Assembly: GCF_014224355.1 (NCBI RefSeq)
Contig: NZ_VNWP01000001.1
Location: 248,001-312,000, forward strand
From: Synechococcus sp. BSA11S
Lineage (GTDB): Bacteria > Cyanobacteriota > Cyanobacteriia > PCC-6307 > Cyanobiaceae
DNA length: 64,000 nt
Direction: 5' to 3'
Numbering within the stretch: position 1 is the stretch's first letter; each line of letters starts with the position of its first letter. Made by a program: the position numbers and the translations under genes. Below the pieces are notes generated by a model. That model was not told the DNA's origin, did no database searches, and saw nothing but the letters and a program-made list of their open reading frames with translations. Below are positions 54,716 to 64,000 of the stretch, piece by piece.

Positions 54716-55978
54716 TCAGGCGGCGGGCTGGCCCACGGGAACACGATCGGCCGTGGCCTGTTGCAGGCGGGCTGCGGCTTCGCTCACGTCCTCCCAGGGA
54801 AGGTTCAGGTCAGGGCGACCGAAATGGCCGTAGGAGGCCACGTCCTGGTAGAAGCGACCGCCCCGCTGTCGCGGCAGATCGCGCAGACCGAAGCTTTCGA
54901 TGATCGCCCCGGGCCGCAGGTCGAAGTGTTCCTGGACCAGGGCGGTGAGGTCGTCATCGCTGATTCTGCCGGTGCCGAAACTCTGCACCAGAATGCTCAC
55001 GGGCCTGGCCACACCGATCGCGTAGCTGAGCTGAACCTCCACCCGGCGGGCGAGGTTGGCGGCCACCAGGCTCTTGGCCACGTGGCGGGCTGCGTAGGCC
55101 GCGGAACGGTCGACCTTGGTCGGGTCCTTTCCGGAAAAGGCTCCACCACCATGGCGTGCCGAACCGCCGTAGGTGTCGACGATGATCTTGCGCCCTGTCA
55201 GGCCCGCATCACCCTGGGGCCCGCCCACCACGAACTTTCCGGTGGGATTGACGAGAAAACGCACGCTCCCGCGCTCGGGTTGAAGCGGCAGGTCAGCGGT
55301 GGCCGGCAGCACCACATGGGCCCAGAGGTCGTCGGCGATGCGCCGGCGGAGTCCATCCTCATCACTGATGCCGTCGATCTCGGCCAGGTGCTGGGTGGAG
55401 ATCAGCAGGGTGTCGATGGCCACCGGGCGCTCGTTCTCATAGACCACGCTGACCTGGGTCTTGCCGTCGGGCAGCAGGTAGGGAAGCGTGTTGTCGTGCC
55501 GCACACGGGCCAGCCTGCGGGCCAGGCGATGGGCCAGGCTGATCGGCAGGGGCATCAGCTCAGGTGTTTCGTCGCAGGCGAAGCCGAACATGATGCCCTG
55601 ATCTCCAGCACCCACCAGGTCGAGGGGATCGCCGTTGTGGTCCTCAGCCTCATTCACGCCCTGGGCGATATCAGGCGACTGCTGGTCGAGGGCGGTGAGC
55701 ACCGCACAGCTGTTGGAATCAAATCCACCGGCTTTGGCCCCGCTGTAGCCGATCGTTTCGATCACGCTCCGCACCAGGGTGGTGATGTCCACGCGGGCCG
55801 TGGTGCTGACCTCACCGGTGACGAGGCACAGGCCAGTGTTGACGACGGTTTCGCAGGCCACGCGGCTGGCGGGGTCGGCGCTCAGCAGGGCATCGAGAAC
55901 GGCATCGCTGATCTGATCACAGATCTTGTCGGGATGGCCCTCGGTGACAGATTCAGACGTGAAGACGTAGCGGCTCAT
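54716..55978 (-). CDS. metK: S-adenosylmethionine synthase
   Basis: Makes S-adenosylmethionine from ATP and methionine. The product from ATG 55978 is 420 residues: [70 protein letters not shown], and the tail [23 protein letters not shown] slightly longer start (55990) adds four residues. It starts the transcript with the FGGY kinase and the small membrane protein. Confidence 0.97.
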   Translation of the reverse strand: MSRYVFTSESVTEGHPDKICDQISDAVLDALLSADPASRVACETVVNTGLCLVTGEVSTTARVDITTLVRSVIETIGYSGAKAGGFDSNSCAVLTALDQQSPDIAQGVNEAEDHNGDPLDLVGAGDQGIMFGFACDETPELMPLPISLAHRLARRLARVRHDNTLPYLLPDGKTQVSVVYENERPVAIDTLLISTQHLAEIDGISDEDGLRRRIADDLWAHVVLPATADLPLQPERGSVRFLVNPTGKFVVGGPQGDAGLTGRKIIVDTYGGSARHGGGAFSGKDPTKVDRSAAYAARHVAKSLVAANLARRVEVQLSYAIGVARPVSILVQSFGTGRISDDDLTALVQEHFDLRPGAIIESFGLRDLPRQRGGRFYQDVASYGHFGRPDLNLPWEDVSEAAARLQQATADRVPVGQPAA

Positions 55979-56035
55979 CCCGGTTTGCACCGACCTCAGG
56001 ATGGCTGAGCTTATCGTCCGGTTCCTGTGCAGGTG

Positions 56036-56821
56036 TCACTGCGGGGCCCCAGCCACCTGCAGCTCGTGCCAGTGATCAATCTGGGGCAGATGATCCGGCA
56101 GCGGCGGCCGGCTGCTCCAGCCGGCGCTGTACCCCAGCGTCAGGGCCACTCCCGCCTGCTCAGCCATGTGCAGATCACTGCTGGCATCACCGATCAGGCC
56201 ACAGGCGGAGGGGCTCACCCCCAACCTGGAGCAGAGCCCGTGAACGGCCTCCGGATCCGGCTTTCCGGGACGCATGTCGGCACTCCAGTGGTCCTGGAAC
56301 AGGCCAGCAAGTCCGTGGCCGCTCAGGAACCGCTGGATGCCTTCGCTGTCGTCGTTGCTGATCACAGCCAGCTGCACGCCCGATCGGTGCAGGGACACCA
56401 GCAAGGGGCGCAGTCCCTGGGTGAGCGGTGCCAGGAGCCCCTCGCCTGGGCTGTTCTCCGGATGCAGCAGGGGCTTGTGATCGACGGCAGCAAAAACGGA
56501 TTCACTGCGGGCGAGGGCCTCAGGCCAACCCAGGCCCACCTGACAGAAGACTGTGGCGGTGGAGATCAGATTGTGGCTGCGGCAGGCCACTGCCGTGGTC
56601 CCTCCTGGGTGGAGCTGATCACCCTCGAGGCCGTAGGCACGCTCCAGCAGGCTCTGAAACTGGAGGTGGTCTGAGGGTGGAACATGCTCCAGACAGGCCT
56701 GGATCCGGGCACGGCTGAGGGCCAGCAGGCCCGGCTCGCTGAGGCTGAGGGTGCCGTCCTTGTCGAAGAGAATCGCCTCCACTGACCCGATGGGCTGACC
56801 GCGCAGCAGCAGTTGAACCAT
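56036..56821 (-). CDS. HAD-family phosphatase
   Basis: A 261-residue HAD-superfamily hydrolase with a C1 helical cap. Motif I FDKDGTLSLSEPG (nucleophile Asp), motif II VISNDDSEGIQRFL, motif III/IV RPGKPDPEAVHGLCSRLG and LIGDASSDLHMAEQAGV. Similar to phosphoglycolate phosphatase-like proteins. The substrate is unknown. It begins a transcript downstream of rpsA (32-base gap). Confidence 0.85.
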   Translation of the reverse strand: MVQLLLRGQPIGSVEAILFDKDGTLSLSEPGLLALSRARIQACLEHVPPSDHLQFQSLLERAYGLEGDQLHPGGTTAVACRSHNLISTATVFCQVGLGWPEALARSESVFAAVDHKPLLHPENSPGEGLLAPLTQGLRPLLVSLHRSGVQLAVISNDDSEGIQRFLSGHGLAGLFQDHWSADMRPGKPDPEAVHGLCSRLGVSPSACGLIGDASSDLHMAEQAGVALTLGYSAGWSSRPPLPDHLPQIDHWHELQVAGAPQ

Positions 56822-56853
56822 CGGATCGGTGCAGGCGCCCCAGGGTATGCCGC

Positions 56854-57939
56854 TCAGTCGAGGGTGACGCCCATCGGTTCGTTCTCCTCGGCCTGCTCCA
56901 GCAGCATCTGCTTGTAGCGGGCGGCCATCTCCTCGGCCTTCTCGAAGACCTTCTGGGGATCGGTGAGCATGTCGCCGGGTTCCGGTTCGAGAGCCTTGGT
57001 GGAGAGGGAGATGCGGCCCCGCTCGGCGTCGAGGTCGATGATCATCACCTTCATCTGATCGTTGACGTTGAGCACCGTGTGGGGGGTCTCGATGTGCTCG
57101 TGGCTGATCTCGGAGATGTGCAGCAGGCCGCTGACGCCGCCGATGTCGATGAAGGCGCCATAGGGCTTGATGCCCCGCACCGTGCCGATCACGACCTCGC
57201 CCACCTCCAGGCGATTCATCTTGCGCTCCACCAGGGCGCGGCGATGGCTCAGCACCAGGCGGTTGCGCTCCTCGTCCACTTCCAGGAACTTGAGGGGGAG
57301 GAAATCGGCGACCAGATCTTCCTTGGGCTTGCGGGTGCTGATGTGGCTGCCTGGAATGAAGCCGCGCAGACCCTCCACCCGCACCAGGGCACCACCTCGG
57401 TTGGTGGCGAACACTTCGCTGTAGATGGTGGCGTCTTCCTTCTGCAGCTGGCGCACCCGCTCCCAGGCCCGCTGGTACTCGATCCGCCGGATCGAAAGGG
57501 TGAGCTGCCCGTCTTCGTTTTCCTCGCTGAGGATGAAGAACTCACGGATCTCACCCGGCTCCAGCACGTCGGAGAGGTTCTCGACCCGGTTGATCGACAC
57601 CTCCTGCAGGGGCATGAAGGCAGCCGTCTTGGCGCCGATGTCGATCATGGCGCCCTTGGGCTCCATGGCGAACACGGTGCCGTTCACCACGTCACCGGGC
57701 TTGAAGTTGTAGTCGTACTTGCTGAGAAGGGAGGCGAACTCCTCGAGGGTGAAGCCCGCACCGTCGGTGTCGCGGTTCGCGGCACGGCTGCTCGGGTCGT
57801 CAGCTGTGGGGACCTCTTCCGGAATGTCGAGGTTCAGCTCATCCGGGGCCTCGCTCGTCGGATCCAGATCAGCCGAGGCCTTGCTCGTCGGATCCAGTTC
57901 GGCCTCGGTGCTGCTGATCTCGGAAGGGGTCACGGTCAT
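56854..57939 (-). CDS. rpsA: 30S ribosomal protein S1
   Basis: The 361-residue cyanobacterial form with three S1 domains. The first ~70 residues are acidic and variable (an ATSEAP/TSKAS-type repeat of DLDPTS is visible). S1 domains at about 75-145 (KPGDVVNGTVFAMEPKGAMIDIGAKTAAFMPLQE), 165-230 (IYSEVFATNRGGALVRVEGLRGFIPGSHI) and 250-325 (VGEVVIGTVRGIKPYGAFIDIGGVSGLLHISEIS). It binds mRNA on the small subunit. The long leader upstream (57940-58069) likely carries its promoter. Confidence 0.95.
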   Translation of the reverse strand: MTVTPSEISSTEAELDPTSKASADLDPTSEAPDELNLDIPEEVPTADDPSSRAANRDTDGAGFTLEEFASLLSKYDYNFKPGDVVNGTVFAMEPKGAMIDIGAKTAAFMPLQEVSINRVENLSDVLEPGEIREFFILSEENEDGQLTLSIRRIEYQRAWERVRQLQKEDATIYSEVFATNRGGALVRVEGLRGFIPGSHISTRKPKEDLVADFLPLKFLEVDEERNRLVLSHRRALVERKMNRLEVGEVVIGTVRGIKPYGAFIDIGGVSGLLHISEISHEHIETPHTVLNVNDQMKVMIIDLDAERGRISLSTKALEPEPGDMLTDPQKVFEKAEEMAARYKQMLLEQAEENEPMGVTLD

Positions 57940-58069
57940 GAAAGGGTTGGCGGTCTGCCCGGGGCAGAGCGAAGGGATGGACGTGCCTGCCCGCCGACAG
58001 CCGCACGCAATCCATGATCATACAAATCTGGGTGCCACCGCCAAATCCCTGGATGGCCAGGGGGCGGCT

Positions 58070-58567
58070 TCAGCTCACGGCTGCCAGGGCACCGTCCGGG
58101 CGTTTGTGGGCCGGCCGACGGGTGAGTGATTCCAGGGTGGCCACGAAATCGCTGATTCCCTGAAACTGCCTGTACACCGAAGCGAAACGCACGTAGGCCA
58201 CCTCGCTGATCTCGCTGAGCTGCTGCAGGACCAGTTCACCGATCTCCGCGCTACTCACCTCCCGGCCATGCCGCTGTTGCTGCAGCTGCAGCTCGATCTC
58301 GTCGACCACGGATTCCAGCCGTGCCGGTTCGAGTCCGGTTTTCTCACAGGCTCGCACCAGGCCGTGCAGGAGTTTGCTGCGGTTGAAGATTTCGCGGGAG
58401 CCGGTGCGTTTGACCACCGTGATCGGAACTGTTTCCACCCGTTCATAGGTGGTGAAACGAAAGTCGCAATGGAGGCACTCACGGCGCCGACGCACGCTGC
58501 GACCGCCGTCCGCGGAGCGGGATTCCAGCACCCGACTGTCGGTGTGTTGGCAGGAGGGACATTGCAT
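58070..58567 (-). CDS. nrdR: Transcriptional repressor NrdR
   Basis: Zinc-finger repressor that senses ATP/dATP and controls ribonucleotide reductase genes. The ATG at 58567 gives 165 residues. Zinc ribbon: [22 protein letters not shown], then [22 protein letters not shown]-cone: [26 protein letters not shown]. The tail is somewhat extended. It is downstream of psbT on the same strand but a terminator lies between them. Confidence 0.95.
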   Translation of the reverse strand: MQCPSCQHTDSRVLESRSADGGRSVRRRRECLHCDFRFTTYERVETVPITVVKRTGSREIFNRSKLLHGLVRACEKTGLEPARLESVVDEIELQLQQQRHGREVSSAEIGELVLQQLSEISEVAYVRFASVYRQFQGISDFVATLESLTRRPAHKRPDGALAAVS

Positions 58568-58743
58568 CCCTTGATGACCCACGCGGATTGGATAGAGCAA
58601 GTGTAGACAGTCGTGCCCCAATTGAGAAGTCAGACGTGATGAGTTCCGTGCTGAGGCCACCACAGCGCGATCCCTTGCTCGTCCCACTGCAACGGCGGGA
58701 GGCGGGTAGGGCCTGACAGTTGTTGGTCAAGAGCCTGGGCATG

Positions 58744-58770
58744 AAAAAGCCCCCGCAGGGGGCGGGGGCT
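58744..58770 (-). terminator. Terminator after psbB-psbT
   Basis: On the minus strand GCCCCCGC pairs with GCGGGGGC around CCCCT, followed by five T residues. It lies about 35 bases after the psbT stop. Confidence 0.9.
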
Positions 58771-58803
58771 TGGTGTGTCTTCAGCCCCGGGGGGCTCTGA
58801 CTC

Positions 58804-58899
58804 TCACTTGCCGATCTTCGGGGGATCGCGGAAGGCGATCGCAAAGAAGAGGGTGGCGATCGCCAGGGTGAGGATGAGGATGTAAGCGAAGCTCTCCAT
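58804..58899 (-). CDS. psbT: Photosystem II reaction centre protein T
   Basis: A 31-residue single-helix subunit at the photosystem II dimer interface: [20 protein letters not shown], then [11 protein letters not shown]. This is the typical PsbT with the charged stromal tail. It lies 24 bases downstream of psbB, the conserved order psbB-psbT. Good ribosome-binding site (GGAGATTCTCC) directly upstream. Confidence 0.96.
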   Translation of the reverse strand: MESFAYILILTLAIATLFFAIAFRDPPKIGK

Positions 58900-58923
58900 G
58901 GAGAATCTCCTGAGTGGGGGCGA

Positions 58924-60483
58924 TCAGCTGAGCTTGGTGCCAGCGGGTGGGATGTAACCCTCGGGTAGACGCCGGGTGGTGCGGTCTCCAAGTTTCTGGA
59001 AGAGACCGAATTCAACCTGCTCACCGAGGTCGGGATCGATGCCGGCGAACACATCCCGGTAGAGGGTGCGGGCGCCGTGCCAGATATGACCGAAGAAGAA
59101 AAGCAGGGCGAAGGTGGCGTGGCCGAAGGTGAACCAACCGCGGGGTGAGCTGCGGAAGGTGCCGTCGGAGTGGTAGGTCTCGCGATCGAATTCGAACGCC
59201 TCACCCAACTGGGCCTTGCGAGCCAGCTTCTTGACAGCAGAAGGCTCAGTGAAGGTCTGGCCGTTGAGAGCGCCGCCGTAGATGGTGGCCGTCACTCCGG
59301 TCTGCTCGAAGGAGTAGCGGGCTTCGGCGCGTCGGAAGGGGATGTCAGCTCTGACGATTCCCTGGTCGTCTTCGAGAACGACAGGGAAGTTCTCGAAGAA
59401 GTTGGGGAGGCGGCGCACCTGGAGGTTGCGCCCCTCACTGTCGGTGAAGCTGATGTGACCCAGCCAGCTGGTGGGCAGGCCATCGCCGTTCACCATCGGA
59501 CCGACCCGGAACAGACCTCCCTTGGCCGGGCTGTTGCCGACGTAGTCAAAGAAGGCCAGCTTCTCAGGAATGGCGCCATAGGCCTGCTCGGCCGTGGAGC
59601 CGTTCTCGAGGGCTGTCTGAACGCGGCGGTTGATTTCAGTGCGGAAGTACCCCTGATCCCACTGGTAGCGGGTGGGGCCGAACAGTTCGATCGGGGTGGC
59701 CGCCGAGCCGTACCACATGGTGCCGGCCACGATGAAGGCCGCAAAGAAAACGGCGGCGATGGCGCTGGCCAGCACTGTTTCGATGTTGCCCATCCTCAGG
59801 GCCTTGTAGAGGCGCTCGGGAGGACGGGTGGTGATGTGGAAGATGCCGGCGATGATGCCCACGATGCCGGCGGCGATGTGGTGAGCCACGATGCCTCCAG
59901 GGTTGAAGGGGTTGAATCCTTCAGGCCCCCAGGAGGGCTGCACTTTCTCGATGTGTCCGGTGAGGCCGTAGGGGTCGGAGACCCACATCCCCGGACCGAA
60001 GACACCTGTGAGGTGAAACGCTCCGAACCCGAAGCAGCCAAGACCGGCGAGCAACAGGTGAATGCCGAAGATCTTGGGCAGATCAAGGGCAGGTTCTCCA
60101 GTGCGTGGATCCTGCCAGATCTCGAGATCCCAGTAGGTCCAGTGCCAGATGGCGGCCAGGAAGAGCAGTCCACTGAAAATGATGTGTGCGGCGGCTACGC
60201 CTTCGAAGCTCCAGAAGCCGGGGTCGACGCCCGTTTCTCCGGTGATGCTCCAGCCGCCCCAGCTGCCGGTCACACCCAGGCGGGCCATGAACGGCATGAC
60301 GAACATGCCCTGGCGCCACATGGGGTTGAGCACCGGGTCGGATGGATCAAAAATGGCGAGCTCATAGAGCGCCATGGAGCCGGCCCAGCCGGCGACCAAA
60401 GCGGTGTGCATGAGGTGCACGGCCAGCAAGCGGCCCGGGTCGTTGATCACGACCGTGTGCACCCGATACCAGGGCAATCCCAT
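58924..60483 (-). CDS. psbB: Photosystem II CP47 chlorophyll protein
   Basis: Inner antenna protein of photosystem II with six membrane helices and a large lumenal loop. Length 519 from ATG 60483 ([20 protein letters not shown]). Helices I-V carry His ligands ([104 protein letters not shown]). The upstream in-frame extension does not resemble the family. A 6-bp inverted repeat (60547-60563) lies in the 5' leader. Confidence 0.97.
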   Translation of the reverse strand: MGLPWYRVHTVVINDPGRLLAVHLMHTALVAGWAGSMALYELAIFDPSDPVLNPMWRQGMFVMPFMARLGVTGSWGGWSITGETGVDPGFWSFEGVAAAHIIFSGLLFLAAIWHWTYWDLEIWQDPRTGEPALDLPKIFGIHLLLAGLGCFGFGAFHLTGVFGPGMWVSDPYGLTGHIEKVQPSWGPEGFNPFNPGGIVAHHIAAGIVGIIAGIFHITTRPPERLYKALRMGNIETVLASAIAAVFFAAFIVAGTMWYGSAATPIELFGPTRYQWDQGYFRTEINRRVQTALENGSTAEQAYGAIPEKLAFFDYVGNSPAKGGLFRVGPMVNGDGLPTSWLGHISFTDSEGRNLQVRRLPNFFENFPVVLEDDQGIVRADIPFRRAEARYSFEQTGVTATIYGGALNGQTFTEPSAVKKLARKAQLGEAFEFDRETYHSDGTFRSSPRGWFTFGHATFALLFFFGHIWHGARTLYRDVFAGIDPDLGEQVEFGLFQKLGDRTTRRLPEGYIPPAGTKLS

Positions 60484-60718
60484 GGGGGTCAGGTCCGGGG
60501 TAACTAACAGCTGTTTGCCACAGCTGGACGCCATGGCAAACAGCGGACGATCAAAAGGATCGTTCCGTGTTGGGGATCGTAAGGGGTTCCCCTGGCCTGC
60601 GGGACCGTTGCGCAGGAGCTGAAACGAGCCGTGACGCGGTATCCGGCCGTTTGGAGCGGCAGCTATTTACAAAACTCAACGTCCACGCCCCAGAATGGAG
60701 GCTTCCGCGCCTGTTCCC

Positions 60719-61198
60719 ATGCCCGTGATCCGCTTCGTCCGTGAGGGCCGTGATGTGGAGTGCTACCCCGGCGAAAACCTGCGGGAGGTGGCCCTTCGAG
60801 AGGGCTTGGAGCTCTATGGGCTCAAGGGGCAGCTCGGCAATTGCGGTGGATGCGGCCAGTGCATCACGTGCTTTGTCGACGTGGTGGCTGAGGCCTCTCC
60901 AGGCGCGTTGAGCCCCCGCACTCCCGTGGAGGAACGCAAGCTTCGCCGGCGCCCCGAGGGGTGGCGCCTGGCCTGTCAGGCCCTGGTGCAGCGTTCCCTG
61001 GTGGTCCTCACCAGGCCCCAGGCGGGTCTCTCTGATCGTGAGGCGGTGCTGGCTGCGGCACGTGAGCAACCCCTGGCTGCCGGCCCCACTGCCTGGCCCG
61101 TGTCTGCGGAGCCCGCCATGGCCGAACCCGAACCCGAAGCCGAGCAGCCAACCGCTACGGCCGATGAAGCGGCGGCGGAAGGCCCGGCTGGTGGGTGA
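60719..61198 (+). CDS. 2Fe-2S ferredoxin-like protein with extended tail
   Basis: A 159-residue protein. The first 105 residues are a plant-type 2Fe-2S ferredoxin: IRFVREGRDVECYPGENLREVALREGLELYGL, LGNCGGCGQCITCFVDVV (three ligand Cys in a CxxCxxCxxC-like run), and GWRLACQALV for the fourth. The C-terminal ~45 residues are Ala/Glu/Pro-rich and disordered. It lies next to psbM in the usual psbB-ferredoxin-psbM arrangement. The redox partner is unknown. The ATG at 60695 is a possible longer start. Confidence 0.88.
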   Translation: MPVIRFVREGRDVECYPGENLREVALREGLELYGLKGQLGNCGGCGQCITCFVDVVAEASPGALSPRTPVEERKLRRRPEGWRLACQALVQRSLVVLTRPQAGLSDREAVLAAAREQPLAAGPTAWPVSAEPAMAEPEPEAEQPTATADEAAAEGPAGG

Positions 61199-61240
61199 TA
61201 CGGTCGCTTCAAGTCATTTTCAACCCGCTCGAGAGCTCCC

Positions 61241-61348
61241 ATGGAAACCAATGATCTGGGTTTTGTGGCCAGCCTCATGTTCGTGCTGGTTCCTGCGGTG
61301 TTCCTGATCGTTCTCTATATCCAAACGAATAGCCGGCAACAAGGTTGA
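61241..61348 (+). CDS. psbM: Photosystem II reaction centre protein M
   Basis: A 35-residue single-helix subunit near the photosystem II dimer axis: [20 protein letters not shown], then [15 protein letters not shown]. It matches PsbM closely. It lies 42 bases after the ferredoxin gene and before a long terminator-like hairpin. It is too short for many gene finders. Confidence 0.96.
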   Translation: METNDLGFVASLMFVLVPAVFLIVLYIQTNSRQQG

Positions 61349-61378
61349 ATCAGGCCTGAACAGCCACTTGGCGCCCCT

Positions 61379-61426
61379 CCTCGGTTGCAGTAGCCCCTCG
61401 AGGGATGCATCAGCCGAGGATTTTTT
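61379..61426 (+). terminator. Terminator-like hairpin after psbM
   Basis: CCTCGG (61379) pairs with CCGAGG (61414-61419), with an inner CCCTCGAGGG hairpin, followed by six T residues. It lies 30 bases after the psbM stop. Confidence 0.7.
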
Positions 61427-61482
61427 GTCATTCAAGGGGGTCACGAAATCTGCGGCAGGATGCGGCCTGCTTGGGGCCAAAC

Positions 61483-62331
61483 TCAACGGCCTGCTTCGGG
61501 TTCGCGCACCAGCAGCACCGGAGCAGGAGCATGGACACGGATGTAGTCGCTCACGGAGCTGCCCAGCAGCCGGTCGATGTCCACCAGGCTCTTGGCCACC
61601 AGCGGCCTTCGATCCTGGGAGGCGATCACCAGCAGGTCGGCCTTGAGCTCTTCGGCGGTGGCGCAGACTCCGCGGCCCACATCACCGGTGCCATGCACCC
61701 CCTTGAGGTCCACGCCCAGGGATCGGGCCCGCTGCACCGCCTTCTCGATCACCATGTCGGCAGGGCTTTTGCCGCCGCGGCTGGGTTGGATGTCCTGGCG
61801 GGAGATGTGCACGCCCGTGAGGGTGCCACCGGGGATTTCACGCACCAGTTCGCAGGCGATCCTCAGGGCGTCGTCGCCCACGCCGGTGCCATCAAGGGCC
61901 ACCATCACCCGGTTCACGTGGCGCACGTAGAGGTCGTCGCGCACCAGCAGCATCGGTCGCGTCGAAAGCTGGAAGACGTACTGGCTGGAGCTGTTGGCCA
62001 GGATCGACTGCAGGCGCCCAAGCCCCCGGGATCCCATCAGGATCAGATCGGCATCGAGCTCGTCGGCCACCTTGAGCACAGTCTGCTTGGTGTCGCCCTG
62101 ACGGATGATGGCGTTGACGTCGGCCGGATCGAGGCCAAGGCGCTGGATGGCATCAGCCACGATGCCAGCGGCTTTCTGCCAGTGCTCCTGAAAATCGTCA
62201 CCGGCTTGCTCGGGAACCACGTGCAGCAGGTTGAGTCGGGCCTGACGGAATGCCGGCAGGTCGCGCAGCATGCGCACCATTTCTTCGACGTGGCCTTTGC
62301 CGGAATCGGCGATCAGCAGATTGCGGAACAC
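61483..62331 (-). CDS. Universal stress protein, two tandem USP domains
   Basis: A 282-residue protein with two USP domains (about 1-135 and 140-280). First ATP loop: ILMGSRGLGRLQSILANSSSQYV, near-complete G-2x-G-9x-G-(S/T). Second: LLVIASQDRRPLVAKSLVDIDRLLGSSVSDYI, which lacks the clean Gly spacing, so only the first domain may bind ATP. USPs are helpers in stress survival. It is convergent with psbM and divergent from the thioesterase. Confidence 0.9.
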   Translation of the reverse strand: MFRNLLIADSGKGHVEEMVRMLRDLPAFRQARLNLLHVVPEQAGDDFQEHWQKAAGIVADAIQRLGLDPADVNAIIRQGDTKQTVLKVADELDADLILMGSRGLGRLQSILANSSSQYVFQLSTRPMLLVRDDLYVRHVNRVMVALDGTGVGDDALRIACELVREIPGGTLTGVHISRQDIQPSRGGKSPADMVIEKAVQRARSLGVDLKGVHGTGDVGRGVCATAEELKADLLVIASQDRRPLVAKSLVDIDRLLGSSVSDYIRVHAPAPVLLVREPEAGR

Positions 62332-62387
62332 GAGGCTGTCGCGAGTGTGGGGCAGCCTATGGCCTGGATCTGACTGCTCGAAGGGTG

Positions 62388-62861
62388 ATGGCAGAGGCTG
62401 TAATGGAGTGGCAAGGGGGGAAGAGCAGCTGGGTGCTGCGGCGCAGGGTGCTTCCCCAGCACACCGACCACGGGGGCGTGATGTGGCATGGCGCCTATCT
62501 CGCCTGGCTGGAGGAGGCCCGGGTTGAGGCCCTCGCGGCGTCGGGGCTGCCCTACGCCAGTCTCTCCGCCCAGGGCCTGGAGCTTCCGGTGGTGACCCTT
62601 CAGATCGACTACCGCCGGGCCGTGGGTCATGGCGAAGTGGTCGAGCTGCGCAGTGTGGCGATGCCTCGCCGCGGGCTGCGGCTGCCCTGGATCAGCCGTT
62701 TTCTGCTCGGAGGTGGTGGGCTGGCAGCGGAGGCCCATGTGGAGCTGGTCCTCGTGCGGCGCCTGGGGGCGGGTGAGGGGCTTCGCCCGGTGCGGCGCTA
62801 CCCGCCTGAGTTTGAGCGGGCCCTGCAGCGGCTGCTGGCCGGGCCCAGGGAGCCGTGCTAG
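62388..62861 (+). CDS. 4HBT-fold acyl-CoA thioesterase
   Basis: A 157-residue hotdog-fold thioesterase. LPQHTDHGGVMWHGAYLAWLEEARVEALAASGLPY carries the D-x(3)-G-x-M/V-x-H-Y core, with TLQIDYRRAVGHGEVVEL following. The cyanobacterial relatives include DHNA-CoA thioesterase for phylloquinone, which is a likely role. The ATG at 62388 is chosen, as the upstream extension is shadow sequence of the USP gene. It ends 25 bases before dprA. Confidence 0.82.
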   Translation: MAEAVMEWQGGKSSWVLRRRVLPQHTDHGGVMWHGAYLAWLEEARVEALAASGLPYASLSAQGLELPVVTLQIDYRRAVGHGEVVELRSVAMPRRGLRLPWISRFLLGGGGLAAEAHVELVLVRRLGAGEGLRPVRRYPPEFERALQRLLAGPREPC

Positions 62862-62886
62862 TACGTGTGTACTGAGCGGGCTGGCC

Positions 62887-64000
62887 ATGGGCGAGGTGGT
62901 GTCGGTGACTTTTGCGGGTGTCTCGCCCCGTGGTGCCGGCGGGGCGGCGGCAGATCTTCCCTCGCGGCCGCAGCTCTCTCCGGCTCCGGCCGGAGGTCGT
63001 GATTGGGCTGAGCAGCGGCAGTGGTGGTTGCTCTGGAGTGCCTGCCCGGGCCTGGGTTGGCGCCGTCTGCGGGAACTCGAGAAGGGCTGCGGCTGTTTAG
63101 CGGCGGCCTGGCAGACCCCCAGCAGCCAGCTGGCCAGGCTGAATGGCTTCGGGGCTGGGGTTCTTGCCAGCATTGAGGTTCATCGCCAGAGCTGGGGAGC
63201 GGATCCCATGGGCCCGGGCGGCTGGTCGTCCCAGGCGCCCGGGCCGGTGCTGGTGCCTGGGGACCCAGCACGACCAGCCTCCCTGGAGGCGCTGGCGCGG
63301 CCGCCGCTGGCCCTGCACTGGGCCGGGCGCGGATCCCTTTGGGCTCCCTTGCGGCGCCGGCAGTCGATTGCCGTCGTCGGCACCCGGCGCCCATCCCCCC
63401 ATGGGCAACGCATGGCCGAGGCGCTGGGCGCGGCCCTGGCCGAGGCCGGCTGGCCTGTGGTCAGCGGCCTGGCGGAAGGCATCGACGCGGCGGTTCACCG
63501 CGGTTGCCTCGGGCGGGGTGGAAGGCCCATCGGGGTGCTGGGCACTCCCCTGGATCGCGTCTATCCCCGCCATCACCACAGCTTGCAGGCCGCCGTGGCC
63601 CGCAGCGGTCTGCTCCTGAGCGAGCATCCCAGGGGGACCCTCGTGCGTCGTGGCCATTTCGCCGCCCGCAACAGGCTTCAGGTGGCTCTGGCTCAGGCGG
63701 TCGTGGTGGTGGAGTGCCCCGAGGCCAGTGGTGCCCTGCATTCCGCTGCGCTGGCCTGGGAGCAGGGGCTGCCGCTCTGGGTGGTTCCAGCTGACACTGG
63801 CAAGCGATCGGCCCTTGGCAGCAATCGCCTGCTGGCCCAGGGGGCGAGCCCACTGCTGGCGGCCTCCGATCTGATCGCCCAGCTGGGCCCTGGACCCCTG
63901 GATCCAGCTGACGCTGTCACCACCACCAGGCCCATCTCCCCTCCAGCCGCAGGGGTTGTGGCCGGGGATCAGGTCCTGCTCGCCGCTCTGGGGCAGGGTG
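62887..64000 (+). CDS. dprA: DNA processing protein DprA, 3' end cut by the window
   Basis: Loads RecA on incoming single-stranded DNA during natural transformation. The visible 371 residues have no stop. After a flexible start come WWLLWSACPGLGWRRLREL (HhH-like), then SIAVVGTRRPSPHGQRMAEALG, VVSGLAEGIDAAVHRGCL (the SGxAxGID-AH Rossmann motif), GTLVRRGHFAARNRLQVALAQAVVVVECPEASG. The last visible part is the linker to a winged-helix domain. The family call is firm. The ATG at 62887 is the first in frame. Confidence 0.95.
   Translation, partial: MGEVVSVTFAGVSPRGAGGAAADLPSRPQLSPAPAGGRDWAEQRQWWLLWSACPGLGWRRLRELEKGCGCLAAAWQTPSSQLARLNGFGAGVLASIEVHRQSWGADPMGPGGWSSQAPGPVLVPGDPARPASLEALARPPLALHWAGRGSLWAPLRRRQSIAVVGTRRPSPHGQRMAEALGAALAEAGWPVVSGLAEGIDAAVHRGCLGRGGRPIGVLGTPLDRVYPRHHHSLQAAVARSGLLLSEHPRGTLVRRGHFAARNRLQVALAQAVVVVECPEASGALHSAALAWEQGLPLWVVPADTGKRSALGSNRLLAQGASPLLAASDLIAQLGPGPLDPADAVTTTRPISPPAAGVVAGDQVLLAALGQG

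Noticed and set aside
58829-58868. HIP1-like GCGATCGC palindromes in psbT
   Set aside because: Two occur within psbT and one near 3197, but they are too few in the window to call an enriched repeat.
59170-60507. Long + frame opposite psbB
   Set aside because: psbB is certain and the frame has no recognisable domain.

Overview
The window is from a GC-rich picocyanobacterium of the Synechococcus/Cyanobium type. It carries oxygenic photosynthesis genes (psaD, psbB, psbT, psbM, and hemH with a chlorophyll-binding-like tail) and a phycobilisome locus with class I phycoerythrin (cpeBA) and phycocyanin (cpcBA). No class II phycoerythrin (mpeBA) is present. The phycoerythrin alpha chain has Cys82 and Cys139 but no Cys at 75, which fits a red strain with PE-I only. 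The phycoerythrin half of the locus has clearly lower G+C than the flanks.

Left flank (1-24.1 kb): mostly minus-strand housekeeping genes. These are a GNAT protein (cut by the window), ppc, gshA, trpE, psaD, a histidine kinase with a degenerate ATPase domain, rodA, mrp, hemF (+), an amidase, a cofactor-assembly protein, an RNase D-like exonuclease (+), an LpxB-related protein, tRNA-Cys, an aldo/keto reductase, purM, rlpA, a panC-cmk fusion, a low-molecular-weight phosphatase, and cpcF/cpcE, which encode the lyase subunits for phycocyanin alpha.

Phycobilisome region (24.1-52 kb): a DUF3598-like gene is broken by frameshifts and by an IS5-type element whose right end is present twice in tandem. 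A sugar-nucleotide-epimerase-like gene and a small unknown gene follow. ho1, a cpcS-like lyase, pebA and pebB make phycoerythrobilin from heme. cpeB-cpeA-cpeZ lie behind an upstream region with a perfect 9-bp inverted repeat and a G10 tract. Next come an E/F-clan HEAT protein, a DUF2656-like protein, a tiny CpcD-domain protein, cpeY, cpeR-cpeT-cpeS, three phycoerythrin rod linkers, hemH, a pentapeptide-repeat protein, an AplA-like phycobiliprotein relative, an unknown protein, a cpcG/cpcL with a hydrophobic tail, cpcBA, cpcD, cpcC, a second cpcG with an apparent +1 frameshift, and cpcT. tRNA-Phe lies close to the right edge.

Right flank (52-64 kb): comF (its frame runs into tRNA-Phe), a DUF2470 protein, an FGGY kinase, metK, a HAD phosphatase, rpsA, nrdR, psbT/psbB, a 2Fe-2S ferredoxin, psbM, a double universal stress protein, a thioesterase and the start of dprA.

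Together the central genes form a nearly complete antenna kit: heme oxygenase and PebA/PebB make the bilin, the CpcE/F, CpeY/Z, S-type and T-type lyases attach it, the alpha/beta subunits form hexamers, the linkers stack rods on the core, and CpeR is the candidate regulator. Allophycocyanin core genes are not in the window.
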